Source: Caryophanales bacterium (GTDB lineage Bacteria; Bacillota_I; Bacilli_A; RFN20; CAG-826). From it: a stretch of 9,004 nt of DNA. Of this stretch, positions 1 through 5,986 are shown one piece after another (position 1 is the first letter of the stretch; each line of letters starts with the position of its first letter). Position numbers and translations under genes: made by a program. The DNA lies in the NCBI GenBank assembly GCA_022781015.1, contig JALEUF010000178.1:1-9004 (forward strand). Reading direction: 5' to 3'. The notes beneath the pieces were generated by a model. That model ran no database searches. It worked only from the letters and a program-made list of their open reading frames with translations, and was not told the DNA's origin.

Positions 1-406
1 GGTTTGGCACCTCGATGTCGGCCCATCACATCCTGGAGGGGAAGTACCTTCCAAGGGTTTGGCTGTTCGCCAATTAAAGTGGTACGCGAGCTGGGTTCAA
101 AACGTCGTGAGACAGTTTGGTCCCTATCTGTCGTGGGCGCAAGAAGTTTGAGTGGAGTAGTCCCTAGTACGAGAGGACCGGGATTAACAGAGCACTGGTA
201 TACCAGTTGTCACGCCAGTGGCATGGCTGGGTAGCTACCTCTGGAATGGATAAACGCTGAAAGCATCTAAGCGTGAAACCAACCACAAGATGAGACTTCT
301 CATTCGAAAGAAGTAAGAGCCCTCCAAAGTCAGGAGGTTGATAGGTCAGAAGTGTAAGCACGGTAACGTGTTCAGCTGACTGATACTAATAGCTCGAGGA
401 CTTAAT
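1..406 (+). rRNA. rrl: 23S ribosomal RNA, 3' part (5' end outside the window)
   Basis: This is the end of a large-subunit rRNA gene: late domain V and all of domain VI. Counting from known landmarks, window base n matches about E. coli base n+2488. The A-loop U2552-G2553 falls at 64-65, peptidyl-transferase U2585 at 97 and A2602 at 114. The sarcin-ricin loop is intact (AGTACGAGAGGACC at 166-179, A2660 at 172). The catalytic A2451 lies upstream of the window. The 3' end is set by the Firmicutes-type ending TCGAGGACTTAA near 394-405 and is uncertain by a few bases. No disruption is seen, so the gene looks functional. It is the upstream member of an rRNA operon with the 5S gene. Confidence 0.97.
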
Positions 407-530
407 TTCACTAATTCTATATTTTATTTAGATGAGTAAGCTAAGTCAGGCGCAAAAAGTAAATTGCAATTGATAAGAACGTGTTTGATAATAATATCTG
501 GTTTTCAAGGAACATTGAGTAAACGAAAAA
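407..530 (+). other. 23S-5S internal transcribed spacer
   Basis: This AT-rich spacer between mature 23S and 5S rRNA contains no tRNA: I find no TTC-loop or acceptor-stem pattern. The stretch TCTGGTTTTCAAGGAACATT (498-517) resembles a short conserved element found in rRNA spacers of many Bacillota, probably part of precursor processing. That role is inferred from resemblance only. The last bases before the 5S gene (AAA at 528-530) can pair with the TTT just after it, extending the 5S terminal stem. Confidence 0.7.
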
Positions 531-642
531 GTCTGGTGGCGATGGCGCGGTGGTCACACCTGTTACCATCCCGAACACAGAAGTTAAGCACCGCAGTGGC
601 GATTGTAGTCGAGTAATCGGCAAGAGTAGCGCGCTGCCGGGC
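531..642 (+). rRNA. rrf: 5S ribosomal RNA, short form
   Basis: The gene holds the typical 5S core, including CCGAACACAGAAGTTAAGC at 571-589. The ends are set by helix I: GTCTGGTGGC (531-540) pairs along all 10 bases with GCTGCCGGGC (633-642), counting G-U pairs, and flanking AAA/TTT adds three more. The mature RNA would be about 112 nt, shorter than the usual 116-120 nt. The missing bases map to helix IV, which here seems to be only CGA-GTAA-TCG near 610-619. Loop E elements (GTAGT and AAGAGTA) are retained, so it is probably functional. Confidence 0.95.
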
Positions 643-654
643 TTTTTCTTTTAT

Positions 655-676
655 GGGGGGTATTTTGCCCCTTTTT
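655..676 (+). terminator. Probable intrinsic terminator of the rRNA operon
   Basis: A run of G (655-660), a short loop and CCCC (668-671) form a small GC stem followed by TTTTT (672-676). It lies 12 bases after the 5S gene, where an rRNA operon should end. The stem is only 4 GC pairs, possibly extended by G-U pairs. The 5S helix I with its own following T-run (643-647) might contribute to termination. Confidence 0.6.
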
Positions 677-750
677 GTTATCTTTTAACTTGCTTGGCGA
701 ACTTATTTTTGATCAAGAAAATCCCTTGATTCTAAAATAGGTGCACCATA

Positions 751-796
751 AGGGTATTTTGGTAAAGGATTATTTATTTTTTTACCGATTTACCCT
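751..796. repeat. Two-part inverted repeat upstream of the yloU promoter
   Basis: AGGGTA (751-756) and GGTAAA (761-766) are mirrored exactly by TTTACC (781-786) and TACCCT (791-796), with equal 4-base gaps on each side and a 14-base centre. The symmetry spans 46 bases and ends 14 bases before the proposed -35 box. No T-run follows, so it does not look like a terminator. It could be a protein-binding operator or an RNA hairpin from read-through of the rRNA operon; its role is unknown. Confidence 0.5.
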
Positions 797-810
797 AAAA
801 ATATGGATAT

Positions 811-838
811 TTGCTTAATTTCCTATAAGTGAGATAAT
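811..838 (+). promoter_or_regulatory. Probable sigma-A-type promoter for yloU-fakA
   Basis: TTGCTT (811-816) and GATAAT (833-838) are separated by 16 bases and each matches the vegetative consensus at 4 of 6 (-35) and 5 of 6 (-10) positions. The predicted transcription start is about 845, giving a leader of roughly 37 nt before yloU. It is the only convincing pair between the rRNA terminator and the gene. Confidence 0.55.
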
Positions 839-847
839 ATATACATG

Positions 848-862
848 TCTTCCAAAGGAAGA
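848..862 (+). promoter_or_regulatory. Leader hairpin containing the only SD-like stretch of yloU
   Basis: TCTTCC (848-853), AAA, GGAAGA (857-862) form a perfect 6-bp stem. The arm at 857-862 belongs to AAAGGAAG (854-861), the only ribosome-binding-like sequence before yloU, which lies about 20 bases from the ATG and so is poorly spaced. If the promoter call is right, the hairpin sits at the extreme 5' end of the mRNA, where it could protect the transcript or affect translation. Confidence 0.4.
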
Positions 863-881
863 ATAACTTTAAATTGCAAAA

Positions 882-1241
882 ATGAGTATTAACCAAAAAA
901 CACCCTATGGGGGAATAGATATTTCAACGGAGGCTATTGCCTCAGTAGCCGGGAAAGCCGTTAGCGAATGTTATGGAGTTGTTGGACTTGCTTCTAAGAA
1001 TTCTTTGCGTGATAACATTAGCGAGCTTTTAAATGCCGAAGATTATGTCCAAGGCATATATGCGAAAAAGACCAAAAAAGGATATCAAGTAGATGTCTAT
1101 TTGTTTTTAGCATACGGAGTCAAGGTAAACGAAATACTTTCCGAAGTCCAAAAAAGGGTTAAATACGTACTAGAGAAGACTTTCGAAATCAAATTTGCTA
1201 GCGTCAATGTCTTCGTACAGGATATCAAAGAGATCAAATAA
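882..1241 (+). CDS. yloU: Asp23/Gls24 (YloU) family protein
   Basis: A 119-residue protein of the Asp23/YloU family. The start MSINQKTPYGGIDIS and the following VAGKAVSECYGVVGLASKN (about residues 23-41) match the recalled pattern of B. subtilis YloU, and the C-terminal half keeps the family's V-x-Y-x-L-E and V-x-V-F-V-Q-D/G patterns. Family members are small cytoplasmic or membrane-associated proteins, linked in Staphylococcus to envelope stress. A precise biochemical role is not established. No signal peptide or membrane segment is seen. The ATG at 882 fits homologues, and no in-frame alternative start is near. No well-spaced Shine-Dalgarno site precedes it (see the leader hairpin). It is followed after 1 base by fakA, with which it is almost certainly cotranscribed, the same pairing as yloU-yloV in Bacillus. 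Confidence 0.93.
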   Translation: MSINQKTPYGGIDISTEAIASVAGKAVSECYGVVGLASKNSLRDNISELLNAEDYVQGIYAKKTKKGYQVDVYLFLAYGVKVNEILSEVQKRVKYVLEKTFEIKFASVNVFVQDIKEIK

Positions 1242-1242
1242 T

Positions 1243-2964
1243 ATGAAAACTATTAATGCAACAATGTTGAAGGAGATGTATATTTCAGCCTCCAACAATC
1301 TATATAACCATTATCCAGAAATAGACCAACTCAATGTCTTCCCTGTTCCAGATGGCGATACAGGGATGAATATGAACCTAACCGTTACTTCTGGTGCAAA
1401 GGAAATCCAAAACAGGGAATATGATGATATATATGAAGTAGCTTCTAATTTCTCTAAAGGCCTTCTTATGGGGGCTAGAGGCAATAGTGGCGTCATTACT
1501 TCCCAAATTTTTAGGGGATTTGCTAATGGAGTTGAAGGAAAGAAGCATCTTAATTCTCTTGATTTAGCAAAAGCCTTAGTAAGTGCGAAAGAAGTTGCCT
1601 ATAAAGCGGTCATGAAACCGGTTGAAGGTACCATTTTGACTGTTATAAGGGAATCAAGTGATGCCTTGAAGGATTATGTTAAGCCAAATACATCAATTGA
1701 AGACGCTTTAGAATATCTATTAAAGCAAGCAAAATTATCTTTAAAGCATACTCCTGAATTACTTCCTGTTTTAAAAGAGGTTGGTGTTGTCGATTCTGGC
1801 GGAGCTGGATTAGTCAAAATAATCGAAGGAATGGTAAGTGCGGTCAAAGGACATGTCATTACTAGGAATTCCGATATTGGATCAAGTGAACCTACTGCCC
1901 CAATTTCTTCTTATGCCGGGGCTAAATTAAGCGAAGATGAAGAAGGATACGGCTATTGCACCCAGTTCATCCTTAGGTTAGCCGGTGATGGAGAAGAAGG
2001 AAAAAAGCCATTTGTCGAGAAGAATTTCATCCGTTTCCTTTCAGCTCATGGCAAATCTGTCGTCACTGTCAAAGATGATGATATCGTAAAAGTCCATGTC
2101 CATACATTGACTCCTGGCCATATGCTTAATTACGCCCAGCAATTTGGTGAATTTGTTACTATTACTATCGAAAATATGTCTGAAGAACATAGAAATATCG
2201 AACAAGGACATAGTGCGACTGATTACAACATCGAATCAAAGAAAAAAGAAGAAACCCCTGTTGCTGATATAAAGATTGAGGATTTACATCCAGAAAAAGA
2301 GTTGGGACTCATTGCTGTTTCTAGCGGTCCTGGGCTAGATGAGATGTTTAAAGAGCTTGGTGCCGATGAAATCGTTTCTGGTGGCCAAACCATGAATCCA
2401 TCTACCGAGGATTTTGTAAATGCGATCAAAAGGGTAAATGCAAAACACGTCATCTTGTTACCTAATAATTCCAATATAGTAATGGCCGCTAACCAAGCTA
2501 GCCTAGTTATGGAATCTAGCGAGATTGATGTATTGGTAATTCCTTCTAAGACTATCTTACAAGGTATGTCTGCTGCCATGATGTATAATTCCGAAGGTGA
2601 TGCTGAGGAAGTATATTCTGACATGAAAGAGGCCTTGAATAATATAAAATCCGGATCAGTTACATATGCCATTAAGGATACTGATATCGAAGGGGTCCAT
2701 ATTACAAAGGGATTCTATATGGCCATGAAGGAAAGGAATATCGTTTCCTGCGTCAAAGATAAATGCCATGCCTTATTTGATTTAATTGATTCATTAGTAG
2801 GCAAAGATGATTCAATCCTTACTGTCATTGTTGGGGAAGATGTTACTAATGAAGAAGAAGAACACCTAAATAAAGTGCTTAATGATAAATATGCAGACGA
2901 TATGGATGTCGATATAAAACGCGGCAACCAACCTGTATATTCCTTCCTTGTCGGAGTTGAATAA
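1243..2964 (+). CDS. fakA: Fatty acid kinase catalytic subunit FakA (DAK/DhaL-domain protein YloV)
   Basis: A 573-residue protein of the YloV/FakA family (usually about 550). With a FakB (DegV-type) partner, FakA phosphorylates fatty acids to acyl-phosphates for phospholipid synthesis in the cytosol. The N-terminal DhaL kinase domain shows DGDTGMNM (37-44, metal/ATP site), GARGNSG (77-83), PVEGTILTV (126-134) and DSGGAGL (184-190). The middle domain has Cys239 in GYCTQF and His285/His287 in KVHVHT, which fit the zinc ligands known in FakA. The C-terminal part (from about 350) carries LIAVSSGPGLDEMF and the VSGGQTMNPST motif typical of the family. I chose the ATG at 1243, right after the yloU stop, because homologues begin near here and AAAGAGA (1227-1233) is a usable ribosome site. 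An upstream in-frame ATG at 1195 would add 16 unrelated residues overlapping yloU. No fakB or plsX lies in the window. An intrinsic terminator follows 6 bases after the stop. Confidence 0.94.
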   Translation: MKTINATMLKEMYISASNNLYNHYPEIDQLNVFPVPDGDTGMNMNLTVTSGAKEIQNREYDDIYEVASNFSKGLLMGARGNSGVITSQIFRGFANGVEGKKHLNSLDLAKALVSAKEVAYKAVMKPVEGTILTVIRESSDALKDYVKPNTSIEDALEYLLKQAKLSLKHTPELLPVLKEVGVVDSGGAGLVKIIEGMVSAVKGHVITRNSDIGSSEPTAPISSYAGAKLSEDEEGYGYCTQFILRLAGDGEEGKKPFVEKNFIRFLSAHGKSVVTVKDDDIVKVHVHTLTPGHMLNYAQQFGEFVTITIENMSEEHRNIEQGHSATDYNIESKKKEETPVADIKIEDLHPEKELGLIAVSSGPGLDEMFKELGADEIVSGGQTMNPSTEDFVNAIKRVNAKHVILLPNNSNIVMAANQASLVMESSEIDVLVIPSKTILQGMSAAMMYNSEGDAEEVYSDMKEALNNIKSGSVTYAIKDTDIEGVHITKGFYMAMKERNIVSCVKDKCHALFDLIDSLVGKDDSILTVIVGEDVTNEEEEHLNKVLNDKYADDMDVDIKRGNQPVYSFLVGVE

Positions 2965-2970
2965 AATAGC

Positions 2971-2998
2971 AAAAGCCTCCTGTTTATGGAGGTTTTTT
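2971..2998 (+). terminator. Intrinsic terminator of the yloU-fakA unit
   Basis: AAAAGCCTCC (2971-2980), the loop TGTTTAT and GGAGGTTTTT (2988-2997) form a 10-bp stem with one G-T pair, its 3' arm merging into a run of six T (2993-2998). It starts 6 bases after the fakA stop codon and separates fakA from recG. The complement also ends in a short T-run, so some bidirectional action is possible. Confidence 0.92.
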
Positions 2999-3223
2999 AT
3001 TGGACTGGTGGAAATGGGTATTTCTATTGGCTTAGGTTAATCTGAATCACCGTCCTTTCTTTATGGTAGTTCATTAAGCTATTAAAAGCGGAAATTTTGT
3101 TATTAGTGTTGCTAAATATACTGATTTTATAGAAGGCTTTATTTATTCAAATCCATTTAATCCTGGCTGGAGAGGATTTTTAGGGCCTGTTGAATAACAA
3201 TTACTTCTTATTTCCTCCTACTT
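2999..3223 (+). other. Gene-poor gap between fakA and recG, possible gene remnant
   Basis: No complete gene is visible on either strand. On the + strand, 3078-3197 stays open for 39 codons and ends in TAA. The translation looks protein-like (ends GWRGFLGPVE), but it follows a stop codon and contains no ATG, GTG or TTG. Upstream frames are broken by stops. This may be the decayed end of a gene or chance. In B. subtilis the sdaAB-sdaAA genes occupy this place, but I see no sequence that identifies the remnant with them. Confidence 0.35.
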
Positions 3224-3261
3224 TTTACATATGGTTAGCTAAAAATATAGTAAAATACTAT
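3224..3261 (+). promoter_or_regulatory. Probable recG promoter, very close to the start codon
   Basis: TTTACA (3224-3229) and TATAGT (3246-3251), 16 bases apart, each match consensus at 5 of 6 positions. A second -10-like box, TAAAAT (3251-3256), overlaps it. The predicted start of transcription is about 3258-3263, next to the ATG at 3264, so the mRNA would have little or no leader. ATAGTA and TACTAT around AAA form a perfect 15-base inverted repeat (3247-3261) across the -10 region, which might bind a repressor. Confidence 0.5.
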
Positions 3262-3263
3262 TT

Positions 3264-5255
3264 ATGAAGTTGACCTCTTCTCCTAAGTTAAATTCTTTGC
3301 TTTATGAAATGGGTATCCATTCTTATTATGGGGTTATTTCCCATTTGCCAAGGAAATACGAATATTTTGTTGCGACTACTAAAGAAGAATTAGCTAATTT
3401 AGTTGACAAGCAAAGAGTTGTTTTAGAAGGAAAAATAGAAGGAAATATAAGGACACTCAGGTTTTCTTCCTCTAATAACGCTTCGTTTTATTTTCATAAC
3501 GATGAAGATAATGAAGATTATGAAATCATCGCATGGAATCGTCCCTATTTAGGAAAAGAGACTTTTGGGGATGATAAAATCATCCTTTCCTGCATCTATG
3601 ATAAAAAACGTCATAAGATGAACATGGTTTCTTTTAAGAAAGTATCTTCTTTATCTAGTAGGATTGTACCTGTTTATTCTTTGCCTAGCGATTATCCGCC
3701 CCATTTATTTAATTCATTAGTCAAGAAATCATTAAAAGAAGAACAAGGTAAGATATTTGACCAAATACCTGCCTATTTTAGAAGTAAGTACCGTCTTATT
3801 TCAAAAGAAGAAGCCTTGAATAAAGTCCATTGCCCTTTAAATAATGAGGATATTAGACAAGGGCTAAGGGTATTAAAATATGAAGAGGCCTTAGAGTTCT
3901 CTTTACATAACCTTTTGATTAGGGAAGAAAATGCCTCGTTAAGGAAAAGCAAGAATAAAGATATAGATATTAATAAGTTAGATAGCTTTATTTCTTCCTT
4001 GCCTTTTAAATTGACTCTAGATCAAGAAAATGCGGTGAAGACTATTGAAAAAGATATGTGCGGTCCTAATTTGATGTACCGTTTATTGCAAGGGGATGTC
4101 GGGACTGGAAAGACTTTAGTTGCATTAATCGCGACTTATATCAACTATTTAAGAAATAGTCAGACTGCCTTGATGGCGCCGACTTCTTCATTAGCAAAGC
4201 AACATTTTGATTATTTTTCCTCCCTTTTAAGACCTTTAGGAATAAAAATAGCGTTACTTACTGGTTCGGTTAAAGGAAAAGAAAGAAATGAACTATTAGA
4301 AAGAATAAAGAATAATGAAGTAGATATAATAATCGGGACACATGCTTTATTTTCTAAAGATGTTATCTATCCTAACCTTGGATTTGTAATTATTGATGAA
4401 CAACATAAATTTGGGGTTAATCAAAGAAGCTTATTAGCGTCTAAAGGAGATGAGGCGGATCTACTTTTGATGAGTGCGACTCCAATCCCTAGGACTTTAG
4501 CACTTACTTTATATGGTGATTTAGATGTTTCTACTATTTCAACATTCCCGTTTTCTAACCGCGATGTCAAAACTGTTTTAGTAGATGAAAATTCACCTAA
4601 ATTAATATCCGGGCTCAAATTTGTTTTGGAAAACCATAAGAAAGCCTATGTAATTGCCCCATCTATATCTAGTAAAGAAGGCAATGCATCTTGTCTAGAT
4701 GTATATAAAAGACTCTCTTCTTTATTCCCTAATTTAGTAGGGTTATGCCATGGGGAGCTTAGCGAAATAGAAAAGGAAGAAGCGATTAATAAATTCAAAA
4801 ACGGAGAGACCCCAATTCTAGTTGCTACCTCGATTGTAGAAGTCGGAATCGATGTAAAAGATGCATCTTTAATGATAGTTTATGAACCTACAAGCTTTTC
4901 CTTATCCTCACTTCATCAATTGCGTGGTAGGATAGGTAGGGATGGCAAGAAAGCTTATTGCTTGCTTGCTAATTCCAAAACGGAGGAAGTAGAGAAACTA
5001 AACGTATTAATTAATTCAAATGATGGATTTAAGATAGCCGAGGAAGACCTTAGATTAAGAGGGCCTGGAACTTTAGCTGGAGTAAAGCAAAGTGGCCTTC
5101 CTTGCTTCAATTTTGTTTCCATTGTTTCAGATTTAAAAATATTTGAAAAAGCTAGGGAAGATGCTTCTTTTATTCTTAGGAATAAAGATGAAGAAGGCTT
5201 TAGATACATATTGATGAAAGCCAAAAAGGAAACATCTTTAGTTTCTCTTGCCTAA
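3264..5255 (+). CDS. recG: ATP-dependent DNA helicase RecG
   Basis: A 663-residue superfamily 2 helicase that regresses stalled replication forks and processes branched DNA. An N-terminal wedge/OB region covers about residues 25-130, beginning at HLPRKYEYF. The motor shows the Q-like LPFKLTLDQ (246-254), Walker A GDVGTGKT (277-284), DEQH (379-382), SATPIPRTLALT (404-415), VATSIVEVGIDV (520-531), HQLRGRIGRDG (551-561) and the RecG hallmark DLRLRGPG (595-602), then GVKQSG. The N-terminus is slightly short (family about 680) and lacks the usual LxGVG lead-in. Motif Ia reads APTSSLAKQH where APTEILAxQH is usual. The start is forced: a stop at 3240-3242 is in frame and no other start codon lies between. 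No Shine-Dalgarno sequence precedes it. It heads the recG-rnc-ftsY-ylxM-ffh unit. In Bacillus, fatty-acid genes lie between recG and rnc; here only 30 bases do. Confidence 0.97.
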   Translation: MKLTSSPKLNSLLYEMGIHSYYGVISHLPRKYEYFVATTKEELANLVDKQRVVLEGKIEGNIRTLRFSSSNNASFYFHNDEDNEDYEIIAWNRPYLGKETFGDDKIILSCIYDKKRHKMNMVSFKKVSSLSSRIVPVYSLPSDYPPHLFNSLVKKSLKEEQGKIFDQIPAYFRSKYRLISKEEALNKVHCPLNNEDIRQGLRVLKYEEALEFSLHNLLIREENASLRKSKNKDIDINKLDSFISSLPFKLTLDQENAVKTIEKDMCGPNLMYRLLQGDVGTGKTLVALIATYINYLRNSQTALMAPTSSLAKQHFDYFSSLLRPLGIKIALLTGSVKGKERNELLERIKNNEVDIIIGTHALFSKDVIYPNLGFVIIDEQHKFGVNQRSLLASKGDEADLLLMSATPIPRTLALTLYGDLDVSTISTFPFSNRDVKTVLVDENSPKLISGLKFVLENHKKAYVIAPSISSKEGNASCLDVYKRLSSLFPNLVGLCHGELSEIEKEEAINKFKNGETPILVATSIVEVGIDVKDASLMIVYEPTSFSLSSLHQLRGRIGRDGKKAYCLLANSKTEEVEKLNVLINSNDGFKIAEEDLRLRGPGTLAGVKQSGLPCFNFVSIVSDLKIFEKAREDASFILRNKDEEGFRYILMKAKKETSLVSLA

Positions 5256-5270
5256 AAGAAAGGAGAAATT

Positions 5271-5279
5271 TGTTATACT
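5271..5279 (+). promoter_or_regulatory. Extended -10 promoter element in front of rnc
   Basis: TG-T-TATACT (5271-5279) is an extended -10 box with 5 of 6 matches. Transcription would begin about 5286, the A of the rnc ATG. No good -35 box is seen, though extended -10 promoters can do without one. AAAGGAG (5259-5265) looks like a ribosome site but lies 20 bases before the ATG. Read-through from recG is also likely. Confidence 0.4.
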
Positions 5280-5285
5280 TATTTT

Positions 5286-5984
5286 ATGAGTTCAGAATTT
5301 ATGCCGTTATATAGGCGTTTCATGATATTACCAAAAAACGAGGAATTGTATCGCCTTGCCTTTACCCATTCTTCCTATAATGGAATGGCGGGCACTAGGC
5401 ATCAAGACTATGAACGTCTTGAGTTCCTAGGCGATTCCATTGTAGGGATGATTGTATCCGAGCTTTGCTATCTTTATCATCCAGAGATGGAACAAGGAAG
5501 ACTAAGCATTTTAAAAGCCCAGTTCATCCGTTCTTCTTCAGAAGCGAATTATTGCAAGAAACTTGGGCTTAATGAATATATTAAAGTAGGTCCTAGCTTC
5601 TCAAAAGAAGCGAAGAACAATGTTCCTTTGCTAGAAGATGTATTTGAGTCTTTCATCGGGGCACTTTATCTAGACCAGGGATGTGACTTTACTCTTAATT
5701 TTGTCAGGAAGATATTCGATGAAGATATAAAGAATGCGACAATTGATTATACGATCAATCCTAAATCATATCTTCAGGAAGCCATGCAGGCCGATAATAA
5801 GGAATCTGTAGTTTATAAGATTATTGAAGAAAGAGGGACTCCGATGGAAAAAGTATTCGTCGCAGCGGTCTATTTCGAGGGTAATCAAATTGGAAAAGGG
5901 GAAGGGCATAATAAGAAAGCAGCCGAGACTGAAGCGGCTAAAGATGCTTTGTCTAGGATGTCTCTTCCGAAACAAGGATTGTAA
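5286..5984 (+). CDS. rnc: Ribonuclease III
   Basis: A 232-residue endonuclease that cleaves double-stranded RNA, acting on rRNA precursors and other structured transcripts. The catalytic domain (about 1-150) contains the signature ERLEFLGDS (43-51), giving metal ligands Glu43 and Asp50, and EDVFESFIGALYLDQG (117-132), giving Asp118 and Glu121. All four key acidic residues are present. A double-stranded-RNA-binding domain follows (about 158-226) with NPKSYLQE and the closing helix KKAAETEAAKDAL. Length is slightly below B. subtilis RNase III. The start is forced: the recG stop at 5253-5255 is in the same frame and the ATG at 5286 is the first start codon after it. The stop lies 2 bases before ftsY. 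In B. subtilis smc sits at that junction and is absent here. Translation signals are unusual (see the promoter entry). Confidence 0.97.
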   Translation: MSSEFMPLYRRFMILPKNEELYRLAFTHSSYNGMAGTRHQDYERLEFLGDSIVGMIVSELCYLYHPEMEQGRLSILKAQFIRSSSEANYCKKLGLNEYIKVGPSFSKEAKNNVPLLEDVFESFIGALYLDQGCDFTLNFVRKIFDEDIKNATIDYTINPKSYLQEAMQADNKESVVYKIIEERGTPMEKVFVAAVYFEGNQIGKGEGHNKKAAETEAAKDALSRMSLPKQGL

Positions 5985-5986
5985 TT

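Noticed and set aside
4..361. Protein-length open frames on both strands over positions 4-361
   Set aside because: They lie inside the 23S rRNA gene, whose conserved loops are unmistakable.
407..530. A tRNA gene in the 23S-5S spacer
   Set aside because: No cloverleaf stems or conserved GTTC loop are visible.
711..731. ATCAAG/CTTGAT hairpin after the rRNA operon
   Set aside because: Only 6 AT-rich pairs, with no T-run and no link to a start codon.
740..747. Perfect palindrome GGTGCACC upstream of yloU
   Set aside because: An 8-base palindrome is expected by chance every few hundred bases, and it does not align with the promoter.
645..881. A riboswitch or T-box before yloU
   Set aside because: No conserved T-box or riboswitch core is recognisable, and the predicted leader is only about 37 nt.
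1195..1242. Upstream ATG extending fakA by 16 residues
   Set aside because: It lies inside yloU, has no ribosome site, adds residues with no family match, and the ATG at 1243 fits homologues.
2223..2672. A 149-codon open frame on the minus strand
   Set aside because: It is opposite the well-supported fakA coding frame, has no family-like content, and is a shadow of that gene's codon pattern.
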